Shown in pieces: positions 37,040-44,610 of a stretch of DNA of 64,000 bases. The stretch is from Fluviicola sp. GTDB lineage: Bacteria > Bacteroidota > Bacteroidia > Flavobacteriales_D > Crocinitomicaceae. Both the position numbers and the translations under genes were made by a program. The notes beneath the pieces are model-generated. The model ran no database searches, was not told where the DNA came from, and saw only the letters and a list, made by a program, of their open reading frames with translations. The stretch covers positions 186,001 through 250,000 of the forward strand of contig NVXU02000025.1 in the NCBI GenBank assembly GCA_002734065.2, written 5' to 3'. Each line of letters starts with the position of its first letter. The first letter of the stretch is position 1.

Positions 37040-38419
37040 ATGTCAGTACTGATAAAAAACGGACGAATAGTAACCGCTGCAGAGGATTTTATTGCGGATA
37101 TTTATGTTGAAGGTGAAAAAATCGTTGCTATCGGCAAAGACCTTACTTATTCTGCTGAAAAAGTCATTGATGCTACCGATAAATTGGTTTTCCCTGGCGG
37201 AATTGACCCTCACGTTCACTTAGATATGCCGTTTATGGGTACTTATTCCAGTGATGATTACGAGACAGGAACAAGAGCTGCTTTGCATGGAGGAACAACT
37301 TCTGTGATCGAATTTATTCTCCAAAAACAAGGAGATACATTGCATAACGCACTGAAAGAATGGCAAGATAAGTCGTTGCACAAAGCCGTTGGTGATTTTT
37401 CGTACCACATGGCGGTAACTGACTTCAATGATGAGGTTGCTAAAGAGGTTGTTCAAATGATAGAAGAAGAAGGAATCACCTCTTTCAAAACGTTCATGGC
37501 GTACAAAGGAGCATTGATGATTGATGATGGGCAGATGGTTCAACTGATGAAGGTTGTTAAAAAACACGGTGGACTTGTAACCGTACACGCAACCAACGGA
37601 GACATGATTGATTCTCTCATTGAGAAAAACCTCTCAGAAGGGAATACAAAACCAATCTATCATTATTTATCTCAACCGGAAGTGACAGAATCAGAAGCGT
37701 CAGGAAGATTTGTAGATATGCTTCATTACACAGGTTGCCCAGGTTATATTGTTCACATGACCTGCGAAGGAGCGCTAAATGCAGTTCGAAAAGCAACCAT
37801 GAGAAATCAAAAAGTCTTCGTTGAAACTTGCTCGCAATATTTAATGATTGACGCGTCACTATATGAAAGAGAAGACGGTGCAAAATGGGTGATGAGTCCT
37901 CCCCTGAGAGAAAAGAAAGACCAAGAAGCATTGTGGTCGGGAATCAATCAAGGATTAGTTCAAGTTGTAGGGACAGACCATTGTCCTTTTACCCTAGAAC
38001 AAAAAGCTATGGGAAAAGATAATTTTGCAAAGATACCAAACGGACATCCTGCCATCGAACACAGAGTGGAGTTTATGTTCTCGGAAGGGGTCAATAAAGG
38101 CAAAATATCACTGAACAAATTTGTTGAAGTATGTTCTACCAACGCAGCCAAAATATTTGGAATGTATCCGCGAAAAGGAACCATTGCGATTGGTTCGGAT
38201 GCTGACATTGTGATTTTTGACCCAAAAAAAGAGCATACAATTTCTGTTGACACGCATCACATGAATTGTGACTATTCTGGATATGAAGGTTGGAAAGTAA
38301 CAGGAAAAACAGAAACTGTTCTTTTAAGAGGTAGAATAGCAATTGAAAACGAAGAATGTCTTCTTAAAGCAGGAGATGGAAAATACATTAAAAGAGGAAA
38401 AACATCGATGATAATATAA
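37040..38419 (+). CDS. hydA: dihydropyrimidinase
   Basis: Zn-dependent amidohydrolase that opens 5,6-dihydrouracil to N-carbamoyl-beta-alanine; 459 residues. Metal-site residues: His58 and His60 in GGIDPHVHLDMPF, the Lys expected to be carboxylated (Lys150 in SFKTFMAYKG), VTVHATNG and VHMTCEG for the next His ligands, and VGTDHCPF for the catalytic Asp. The Tyr in AYKGALMID fits the substrate loop of true dihydropyrimidinases. D-hydantoinase activity often accompanies this family. It follows the NCS1 gene by 3 nt; an inverted copy of the 5'-side repeat begins 4 nt after the stop. Confidence 0.95.
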   Translation: MSVLIKNGRIVTAAEDFIADIYVEGEKIVAIGKDLTYSAEKVIDATDKLVFPGGIDPHVHLDMPFMGTYSSDDYETGTRAALHGGTTSVIEFILQKQGDTLHNALKEWQDKSLHKAVGDFSYHMAVTDFNDEVAKEVVQMIEEEGITSFKTFMAYKGALMIDDGQMVQLMKVVKKHGGLVTVHATNGDMIDSLIEKNLSEGNTKPIYHYLSQPEVTESEASGRFVDMLHYTGCPGYIVHMTCEGALNAVRKATMRNQKVFVETCSQYLMIDASLYEREDGAKWVMSPPLREKKDQEALWSGINQGLVQVVGTDHCPFTLEQKAMGKDNFAKIPNGHPAIEHRVEFMFSEGVNKGKISLNKFVEVCSTNAAKIFGMYPRKGTIAIGSDADIVIFDPKKEHTISVDTHHMNCDYSGYEGWKVTGKTETVLLRGRIAIENEECLLKAGDGKYIKRGKTSMII

Positions 38420-38423
38420 TGGA

Positions 38424-38453
38424 ACACTGATGACGCTGATTTTTATGATTAAA
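38424..38453 (-). repeat. inverted copy of the AATCAT...CAGCGTTC repeat
   Basis: The plus strand reads ACACTGATGACGCTGAT then TTTTATGATTAAATATG, the reverse complement of the family core. It is right after the dihydropyrimidinase stop and can pair with the direct copies at 38549-38590 or 38649-38690. Confidence 0.85.
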
Positions 38454-38510
38454 TATGATTTACTTTTTTGTAACTTCATAAAAAACTTAAATGAATAACA
38501 CTAATAATCA

Positions 38511-38700
38511 AATCATAAAAACCGAAGGTTTAGATCATCATTAACCCAACATCATACTTAATCATAAAAATCAGCGTCATCAGCGTTCAAAAAATAAAAA
38601 ATAACTAATAATTCATAAAAACCGTAGGTTCAAATCATAACTAACTCAACATCATATTTAATCATAAAAATCTGCGTCATCAGCGTTCAAAAAATAAAAA
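38511..38700 (+). repeat. two tandem 100-bp units of the 5'-side repeat
   Basis: Unit 1 (from 38511) and unit 2 (from 38611) have an exact 100-bp period. Each holds ATAAAAACCG-AGGTT, then AATCATAAAAATC(A/T)GCG, then TCATCAGCGTTCAAAAAATA. Unit 2 ends directly at the ATG of the GxxExxY gene. A third unit follows that gene (39088-39204). Confidence 0.9.
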
Positions 38701-39120
38701 ATGAACAACAACTACAAACATAGCGAGCTTACAGAGCAAATCATTAACGCCTTCTACCATGTGTATAATACTTTGGGTTACGGGTTTCTTGAGAAAGTAT
38801 ATGAAAACGCAATGTCAATTGAGTTAGAAAAAAGGGCGTTGTCCGTTGAGCTACAAAAAGCAATTACAGTCTATTACGATGATAAAAAGGTAGGACAATA
38901 TTTTGCAGACATGTTTATAAACAAAACTATAATTGTAGAATTAAAAGCGTCCGAATCATTAAAAAAAGAACATGAATATCAACTAATAAATTATTTAAAA
39001 GCAACAGAATCAGAAATAGGCCTTTTATTAAATTTTGGAACCACTCCCCAAGTAAAAAGAAGAGTGTTTTCAAATAGCAAGAAACGAATCAGAAGAACCG
39101 AAGGCTCAAATCATAACTAA
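38701..39120 (+). CDS. GxxExxY family protein
   Basis: Family of unknown function named for its motif, here GFLEKVY with Gly28, Glu31 and Tyr34; 139 residues. The centre has FADMFINKTIIVELKASESL, an Asp followed by Glu-x-Lys arranged like a PD-(D/E)XK nuclease core. A nuclease function is an inference made for the family, not proven. The last 11 residues (RTEGSNHN and preceding) are encoded by the start of the third repeat unit. The gene interrupts the pyrimidine cluster, between dihydropyrimidinase and beta-ureidopropionase, and has nothing evident to do with that pathway. It is flanked by direct repeats on both sides. Confidence 0.88.
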   Translation: MNNNYKHSELTEQIINAFYHVYNTLGYGFLEKVYENAMSIELEKRALSVELQKAITVYYDDKKVGQYFADMFINKTIIVELKASESLKKEHEYQLINYLKATESEIGLLLNFGTTPQVKRRVFSNSKKRIRRTEGSNHN

Positions 39121-39204
39121 CATAATTCATCATATTAAATCATAAAAATCAGTAAACTTGTGCTGAGCTTGTCGAAGCATCAGCGTTCAAAAAAAATAAA
39201 AACT
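39088..39204 (+). repeat. third repeat unit, split by an inserted short sequence
   Basis: It carries ACCGAAGGCTCAAATCATAA, AATCATAAAAATCAG and CATCAGCGTTCAAAAAAA, but the core is interrupted by about 27 nt reading AAACTTGTGCTGAGC then TTGTCGAAGCA. That insert resembles ATTGAGCTTATCGAAAT at 5997-6013. It overlaps the 3' end of the GxxExxY gene and ends just before the beta-ureidopropionase ATG. Confidence 0.85.
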
Positions 39205-40071
39205 ATGGCAAGAAAAGTAAAATCAGCACTTATCCAAATGAGCCTTCCAATGACGGAGGGAGAAGGAACTATTCAAGAAATTTGCAATGCAATGTATGAA
39301 AAGCACATTCCATACATCGAAGAAGCAGGCAAACAAGGGGTTCAAATCTTATGTTTACAAGAAATTTTTAACACTCCTTATTTCTGTCCAGGGCAAGATA
39401 ACAAGTGGTACGCATCTGCAGAAGCTGTCCCCGGACCAACAACGGCAAAACTGCAAGAAATAGCAAAGAAATACCAAATGGTAATCATTGCTCCATTGTA
39501 TGAAAGAGAACAAGCGGGTGTTTTATACAATACCGCTGCAGTGATTGACGCAGATGGCGAATATTTAGGCAAATACCGCAAGAATCACATCCCACACACA
39601 AACGGTTTTTGGGAAAAGTACTTCTTCAAACCAGGGAATTTAGGCTATCCTGTTTTCCAAACGAAATATGCGAAAATTGGTGTTTACATCTGTTACGACA
39701 GACACTTCCCAGATGGAGCAAGAGCGTTAGGACTCAACGGAGCCGAAATCGTTTACAATCCTTCAGCAACCGTTGCAGGTTTAAGCGAATACCTTTGGAA
39801 ATTAGAGCAACCTGCACACGCAGCAGCGAATGGATACTTCATGGGTTGCATCAACCGTGTTGGGGAAGAAAAACCTTGGGATTTAGGCAAGTTCTATGGT
39901 CAATCCTATTTTGTTGACCCTAGAGGACAAATTTTTGCGGAAGCTTCTCGTGATAACGATGAACTTTTAGTAGCAGAATTCGACCTTGACCTCATCGAAG
40001 AAGTTCGATCAACTTGGCAATTCTTCAGAGACAGAAGACCAGAAACGTATGGCGATTTGACGAAACTCTAA
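39205..40071 (+). CDS. beta-ureidopropionase (N-carbamoyl-beta-alanine amidohydrolase)
   Basis: Nitrilase-superfamily enzyme that hydrolyses N-carbamoyl-beta-alanine to beta-alanine, CO2 and ammonia; 288 residues from the ATG of MARKVKSALIQ. A frame extending to 39160 would translate repeat sequence and was rejected. The catalytic triad is visible: Glu53 (LCLQEIFN), Lys126 (KYRKNHIPH) and Cys163 (VYICYDRHFPDGAR). Further matches are PYFCPGQDNKWY and GYFMGCINRVGEEKPW. N-carbamoylputrescine amidase has a similar fold, but the neighbours (dihydropyrimidinase upstream, PreTA downstream) support the pyrimidine role. Confidence 0.93.
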   Translation: MARKVKSALIQMSLPMTEGEGTIQEICNAMYEKHIPYIEEAGKQGVQILCLQEIFNTPYFCPGQDNKWYASAEAVPGPTTAKLQEIAKKYQMVIIAPLYEREQAGVLYNTAAVIDADGEYLGKYRKNHIPHTNGFWEKYFFKPGNLGYPVFQTKYAKIGVYICYDRHFPDGARALGLNGAEIVYNPSATVAGLSEYLWKLEQPAHAAANGYFMGCINRVGEEKPWDLGKFYGQSYFVDPRGQIFAEASRDNDELLVAEFDLDLIEEVRSTWQFFRDRRPETYGDLTKL

Positions 40072-40099
40072 GCAAAATTTATTAATTAGAAATTACACT

Positions 40100-41425
40100 A
40101 TGGCAGAATATAAAAGACCTGTAAACGAGCAGGAATTCAATGAAAACTTCAAGCAGAAGAAGCCCTTGATGAATGACACCCAAGCATTCTACGAAAGCTC
40201 AAGATGCTTGTTTTGTTACGATGCTCCTTGCATGGAGGCATGTCCAACAGGGATAGATATCCCTTTATTTATAAAGCAAATTAATACGGGCAACACCGAA
40301 GGAGCGGCAAAGACAATTTACGACGCAAATTGGATGGGAAATGCCTGTGGAACAATTTGTCCGACAGGTGTTTTGTGTGAAGGGGCTTGCGTTTATAACA
40401 ACCAAGACGTTGCTCCTCTCTTAATCGGAAGATTGCAAAACTTTGCGACCAAATCAGTTATTGATGCAAACACCAAAATGTTTGCTGCCGGAGAAGATAA
40501 TGGAAAGAAAGTAGCAATAATAGGTGCAGGCCCAGCTGGAATTTCTTGCGCATGTGAGTTAAGAACACTCGGTTATGAGGTTGATATTTTTGAAGCAAAA
40601 GCCAATCCTTCGGGGTTGACAGTTCACGGAATCGCACCCTATAAAATTAGCAATGAAGAAGTTCTTGCTGAAATGAAATTCTTGCAATCACAGTTAGGAT
40701 ATAACATTAAATACAACACTTCTATTACTTCTAAAGAGCAACTGCAAGAAATAGAATCCAATTACGATGCTGTGTTTATCGGTGTCGGATTGGGCGCTAC
40801 AGCAAAACTAAACATGACTGGTGAAAACCTTGAAGGCGTTGTCGGTGCGGTAGAATTTATAGAAGAACTAAGAATGAAACACGCCGATGTATCCATTGCT
40901 AAGAATGTCGTTGTTATCGGTGGTGGAAACACTGCGATGGACGCTGCGTCAGGTTCAGCAAGGCTTGGAGCGGATGCTGTTACTTTGGCTTATCGAAGAT
41001 CCAAGGAGGACATGGGAGCTTATGATTTTGAATATAATCTCGCAGTTGGCGCAGGTGTAAACGGATTATTTAATGCTTCTCCTCTTGAAATCGTTGGTAA
41101 CGGAAAAGTAGAAGGCGTTAAATTTATCAAGACAGAATCAATCAACGGGAAACTTTCTACGATTGAAGGCAGTGAATTTACTGTTCCTTGTGAAATGGTT
41201 ATAAAAGCAACTGGACAAGCAAAACAAGGTTCGTTTTTTGAACTAATTGATGGACTCGAAATTGACAACAAAACGCGTGTAAAAGTGAACAAAAACACGA
41301 ACCAAACTACAAATCCAAAATATTTCGCAGGTGGAGATGCTATTAATGGTGGCGCCGAAGTTGTAAACGGTGCTTACGATGGTAAGCTAGCAGCAAACGG
41401 AATTCATGAATGGTTGATGAAGTAA
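40100..41425 (+). CDS. preT: NAD-dependent dihydropyrimidine dehydrogenase, PreT subunit
   Basis: Electron-input subunit of bacterial dihydropyrimidine dehydrogenase, 441 residues, homologous to the N-terminal part of mammalian DPD. The N-terminal Fe-S segment has Cys36, Cys39, Cys44 and Cys48 (CLFCYDAPCMEACPTG) and a second set (ACGTICPTGVLCEGACV, residues 82-97). Next come an FAD Rossmann motif, IIGAGPAGIS (about 140-149), and a second nucleotide motif, VVVIGGGNTAMDAA, for NAD(P)H. KYFAGGDAINGGAEVVNGAYDGK closes the FAD site. It acts with PreA, 176 nt downstream. Confidence 0.95.
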   Translation: MAEYKRPVNEQEFNENFKQKKPLMNDTQAFYESSRCLFCYDAPCMEACPTGIDIPLFIKQINTGNTEGAAKTIYDANWMGNACGTICPTGVLCEGACVYNNQDVAPLLIGRLQNFATKSVIDANTKMFAAGEDNGKKVAIIGAGPAGISCACELRTLGYEVDIFEAKANPSGLTVHGIAPYKISNEEVLAEMKFLQSQLGYNIKYNTSITSKEQLQEIESNYDAVFIGVGLGATAKLNMTGENLEGVVGAVEFIEELRMKHADVSIAKNVVVIGGGNTAMDAASGSARLGADAVTLAYRRSKEDMGAYDFEYNLAVGAGVNGLFNASPLEIVGNGKVEGVKFIKTESINGKLSTIEGSEFTVPCEMVIKATGQAKQGSFFELIDGLEIDNKTRVKVNKNTNQTTNPKYFAGGDAINGGAEVVNGAYDGKLAANGIHEWLMK

Positions 41426-41460
41426 TGAGTAATGAGCAAGAGTAATGAGCAAGAGAATGA
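41423..41460. repeat. GAGCAAGAG-type short repeat
   Basis: Units TAATGAGCAAGAG and TAATGAGCAAGAGAATGA directly after the preT stop. The same word occurs at 47991-48025 and, inverted, at 48474-48530. Confidence 0.55.
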
Positions 41461-41489
41461 ATAAGGAGACATTAGAAAATAGAAAAAAC

Positions 41490-41518
41490 GGAATAGTAAA
41501 AGTGAACTTCACTATTCC
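41490..41518 (+). terminator. hairpin between preT and preA
   Basis: GGAATAGT (41490-41497) pairs with ACTATTCC (41511-41518), with a GTGAA/TTCAC helix possible within the loop, followed by a broken T-rich stretch. It could be an attenuator or a processing site between two subunit genes; efficient termination is doubtful. Confidence 0.45.
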
Positions 41519-41550
41519 TTATCAATTATTTTCTTTGCCCCTTTTTAAAA

Positions 41551-41590
41551 ATCATATTTAATCATAAAAATCAGCGTTATCAGCGTTCAA
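41551..41590 (+). repeat. 5'-side AATCAT...CAGCGTTC repeat upstream of preA
   Basis: ATCATATTTAATCATAAA then AATCAGCGTTATCAGCGTTC, ending 11 nt before the preA ATG and in the same direction as the gene. Confidence 0.85.
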
Positions 41591-41601
41591 ATAAAAAAAT
41601 T

Positions 41602-42960
41602 ATGGCAGATTTATCAATAAATTTCGCGGGAATTAAAGCTCCAAATCCATTTTGGTTGGCTTCGGCTCCTCCAACAAATTCTGGGTACCAAATCATGAAA
41701 GCATACGATGCTGGATGGGGCGGTGCCGTCTGGAAAACCTTAGGAATGCCCACAATCAACGTTTCAAGTAGATATGGAGCTACCAACTATGGCAGCAGAA
41801 GAATGGCGGGGTTTAGTAACATAGAATTAATCAGCGACAGACCTTTGGAGGACAACCTTCGTGAAATGAGAGAAGTAACAAAACGCTTCCCAAATCACGC
41901 AACGATTGCTTCTTTGATGGTGGATACCCAAGCAGAATGGAACGACATCATTAAGCAAGTAGAAGATGCCGGAGCAAAGGGAATTGAATTGAATTTTGGC
42001 TGTCCTCACGGGATGTGCGAAAGAGGAATGGGTTCTGCCGTTGGGCAAGATCCAGTTGCCTTAAAAGCGATTGTAGAATGGGTAATGGATGCTGCAAATA
42101 TTCCAGTAATCACAAAACTTTCTCCGAATATTTCTCACATCACCGATCCAGGATTGGCAGCTGTAGAAGCAAAAACAGATGCAATTTCGTTGATTAATAC
42201 GGTAAAAAGCATCGTCGGAATCGATTTAGACACCTACGCACCATATCCCGTTGTTGATGGCAAAGGAACAAACGGTGGTTATTGCGGTCCTGCGGTGAAA
42301 CCAATTGCGTTGCACATGTTGAAAGATTTGGCGCAACATCAACTAATTAAAGGAACTCCAATTAGCGGCATAGGAGGTATTGAAACTTGGCGCGATGTCG
42401 TTGAGTTTATTCTGCTAGGCGCAACTTCTATCCAAGTTTGTACAGCAGTTATGCACTACGGTTTTGGAATTGTGCGGGAAATGGAAGAAGGTCTGCACAA
42501 ATTCATGGATGATAAAGGCTATAAAACCATCTATGATTTCACAGGAAAAGCATTGCCAAATGTCACAGAATGGAAACATTTGAACCTGAAAAGCGACATG
42601 AAAGCAAAAATCAATGAGGATAAATGCATCGGTTGTGATGTCTGCTATATCGCTTGTGACGATGCTGCTCACCAAGCTATAAAATTACCAACAGAAGGGA
42701 GAATTCCTTCGATAATTGAAGAAAATTGCGTCGGTTGCAACCTTTGCTCATTGGTTTGCCCTGTTGAGAATTGCATCACAATGGAACGAGTTGATGACGG
42801 TTCAGAACACGTTACTTGGGACGAATTAACGCTCGCAGATAAAATTCCTGACACGTGGAACGATGACAGAGCTGGAGGAAAAGGGCATTTTGTTCCTGAA
42901 CCAATGGAAGCAATGGCAAACAAACGAAAAGACCGTTCTGGAGAAAGAAATAAGCAGTAA
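41602..42960 (+). CDS. preA: NAD-dependent dihydropyrimidine dehydrogenase, PreA subunit
   Basis: Catalytic FMN subunit that reduces uracil or thymine to the 5,6-dihydro form; 452 residues. The TIM barrel begins FAGIKAPNPFWLASAPPTNSG. The active-site Cys139 lies in GCPHGMCERGMG, as in DPD, and the FMN phosphate region is SGIGGIETWRDVVEFILLGA. Residues near 340-400 hold two [4Fe-4S] ferredoxin motifs, CIGCDVCYIACDD and CVGCNLCSLVCPVENC. Together with PreT this gives the same domain set as animal DPD, split in two. The start is 11 nt after a repeat copy, and the cytosine deaminase gene follows after 2 nt. Confidence 0.96.
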   Translation: MADLSINFAGIKAPNPFWLASAPPTNSGYQIMKAYDAGWGGAVWKTLGMPTINVSSRYGATNYGSRRMAGFSNIELISDRPLEDNLREMREVTKRFPNHATIASLMVDTQAEWNDIIKQVEDAGAKGIELNFGCPHGMCERGMGSAVGQDPVALKAIVEWVMDAANIPVITKLSPNISHITDPGLAAVEAKTDAISLINTVKSIVGIDLDTYAPYPVVDGKGTNGGYCGPAVKPIALHMLKDLAQHQLIKGTPISGIGGIETWRDVVEFILLGATSIQVCTAVMHYGFGIVREMEEGLHKFMDDKGYKTIYDFTGKALPNVTEWKHLNLKSDMKAKINEDKCIGCDVCYIACDDAAHQAIKLPTEGRIPSIIEENCVGCNLCSLVCPVENCITMERVDDGSEHVTWDELTLADKIPDTWNDDRAGGKGHFVPEPMEAMANKRKDRSGERNKQ

Positions 42961-42962
42961 CA

Positions 42963-43394
42963 ATGAATAAATTCTTACAAATAGCCATTGATGAAGCAAA
43001 AAAAGGACTTCAAGAGGGCGGAATTCCAATCGGTTCTGCCCTTGTAAGAAATGGAGAATTAATCGCTTCTGGCAGAAATAAGCGTGTGCAAGAACAAAAT
43101 CCTATTCTTCATGGAGAAATGGATTGCCTCAATAACGCTGGGAGAATTGGTTCCTATAAAGACACTGTGATTTATTCTACATTAATGCCTTGCTACATGT
43201 GCGCAGGAACAATTGTGCAATTTAAAATTCCAAAAGTGATTGTAGGAGAATCGAAAACCTTCCCAGGAGCAAAAGAATTCATGGAAAGCCACGGCGTGGA
43301 AGTAATCGATTTAGAAAATGAAGAATGCATCCAAATGATGGAAGATTTTATTGAGAATAACGCTGAACTTTGGAATGAAGATATTGGAGAGTGA
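42963..43394 (+). CDS. cytosine deaminase, yeast Fcy1-like
   Basis: Zn-dependent deaminase of the cytidine/deoxycytidylate deaminase fold, 143 residues, predicted to convert cytosine to uracil. The zinc site is His50-Ala/Glu52 (LHGEMDCLNNAGR) with Cys77 and Cys80 (MPCYMCAGTI). It resembles fungal cytosine deaminase rather than tRNA- or guanine-deaminases in GGIPIGSAL, LHGEMDCLNNAGRI, YKDTVIYSTLMPC, the VGESKTFPGAKEFM segment and, strikingly, the C-terminal ending WNEDIGE, close to the yeast WFEDIGE tail (from memory of that protein). It starts 2 nt after preA and would feed uracil straight into the pathway. Confidence 0.9.
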   Translation: MNKFLQIAIDEAKKGLQEGGIPIGSALVRNGELIASGRNKRVQEQNPILHGEMDCLNNAGRIGSYKDTVIYSTLMPCYMCAGTIVQFKIPKVIVGESKTFPGAKEFMESHGVEVIDLENEECIQMMEDFIENNAELWNEDIGE

Positions 43395-43421
43395 TTATAT
43401 TAGAGGTTTATAATTAGAAAA

Positions 43422-43976
43422 ATGAAAAGAAAGTTATGTTTTGTCTTTGTGTTGATTAGCGTGTTTTCCATGTCACAGAATGATGACACTTTGTTCGTTA
43501 GATATGACACTCACAATTTCGAATACATTGATTACACTACCGATACTTTAATACGAAAATCTTCCTTTGGTCCACATTTCTTATTTGAGACTGAATGGAT
43601 AACAAACACGACAAACCAATTAGCGGCACTATCATACGGACTGCACCCTTTAAAGGTTGAGTCAAAATGTCAAATAAAAGGAATTGAAAGTGGAGAAAAC
43701 AAGTTAGTTTCAGTTTATCAAACAGATTCATTAATAACTGTTGAATACAATATTGCAACAAATTGCTGTTATGTCTTTTTGTGCGATTTCGAAATCGAGG
43801 ATTCACTAACAATTAACTTAAAATATATTGATTATGGAACCTTGTGTGGTTGCGCTTGTTATCATAGTCTTCAATTTTCTATCAAAAAAGATTTTTTAAA
43901 TGAAGAAGAAAAGCAAAACTTCAATAACTTAAAGTTCATCACATTAAACAATGAATTAAAAATGAAACTTGAATAA
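43422..43976 (+). CDS. exported protein of unknown function
   Basis: Not recognised; 184 residues. A signal peptide (KLCFVFVLISVFSMSQ, cleavage near residue 19) sends it out of the cytosol. The mature part is beta-rich and has clustered Cys (NCCYVFLC and GTLCGCACYH) that could form disulfides or bind metal. It starts 28 nt after the cytosine deaminase on the same strand, so read-through is possible, but its composition gives no link to pyrimidines. It converges with the following lipoprotein gene. Confidence 0.65.
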   Translation: MKRKLCFVFVLISVFSMSQNDDTLFVRYDTHNFEYIDYTTDTLIRKSSFGPHFLFETEWITNTTNQLAALSYGLHPLKVESKCQIKGIESGENKLVSVYQTDSLITVEYNIATNCCYVFLCDFEIEDSLTINLKYIDYGTLCGCACYHSLQFSIKKDFLNEEEKQNFNNLKFITLNNELKMKLE

Positions 43977-43980
43977 CCCC

Positions 43981-44547
43981 CTACTTATCCTTATTATTCT
44001 TCACAAAAATCCATTTTTCGCTTTTCAACAAGCCATCAAACAGACCTTCAAATGCTTTTAAACTAGAAGGGTATTTATAGCGTTTTCTCACACTCTTTCT
44101 CTTCCCTCCCATAACCAATGATGTAGTGGTTTCTGGCAAATCAGTCACATGCTCATTGTCATATTCATCTTGCATTTCGAAGTAAGAAATATCCGTAGCC
44201 ACATCAATAAAAGCTTTCATTTTTTCATAACTCAACATTGTAACGTATTCTCCTTTGAGGTCAACAGAATGCGTTCCTGTATATTCTACATGACCGCTAT
44301 TATAAATTTTCATTTCATAAACGGGGCAAGTTCCAAAGCAATAACCTCTTTTTATAGATGCAAACAAAGAATCTCCTTTGGCAATGTCCTCAAACAATAT
44401 CTGATGTTCTGCTCCTGGTTTTGGTGGTTGACCATGCGTTGCTGGAGTTCCATTTTCTGAACTCATATTCTCCGCTACTTCTTTCGTGTTGTTACACGCT
44501 ACTAAAAGGATAGACAGACTTACAATTGCTAAAAAATACTTCATCAT
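43981..44547 (-). CDS. lipoprotein with DUF6438-like domain
   Basis: 188 residues. It has a lipoprotein signal with lipobox LLVAC and lipidated Cys18, followed by a low-complexity linker (NGTPATHGQPPKPGAE). The folded part begins IKRGYCFGTCPVYEMKIYNSGHVEYTG, the recognisable start of the DUF6438 family, with two Cys, and ends in a Lys/Arg-rich region. Function unknown; envelope location is inferred from the lipobox. It converges with the preceding gene, with 4 nt between stops. Confidence 0.78.
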   Translation of the reverse strand: MMKYFLAIVSLSILLVACNNTKEVAENMSSENGTPATHGQPPKPGAEHQILFEDIAKGDSLFASIKRGYCFGTCPVYEMKIYNSGHVEYTGTHSVDLKGEYVTMLSYEKMKAFIDVATDISYFEMQDEYDNEHVTDLPETTTSLVMGGKRKSVRKRYKYPSSLKAFEGLFDGLLKSEKWIFVKNNKDK

Positions 44548-44610
44548 TCTTAATTTTGGTTCAAAGATATAGTTATTCTACTACTACAGAAGCAAAGATA
44601 TTGCCAAAGT

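Noticed and set aside
38511-38700. Tandem 100-bp units as a possible CRISPR or replication iteron array
   Set aside because: Only two adjacent units plus a third after a gene; the core also occurs alone elsewhere, and no cas or rep gene is present.
39160-39204. Longer start of beta-ureidopropionase
   Set aside because: The added residues (MLSLSKHQRS...) are translated repeat sequence; the nitrilase core starts at MARKVKS.
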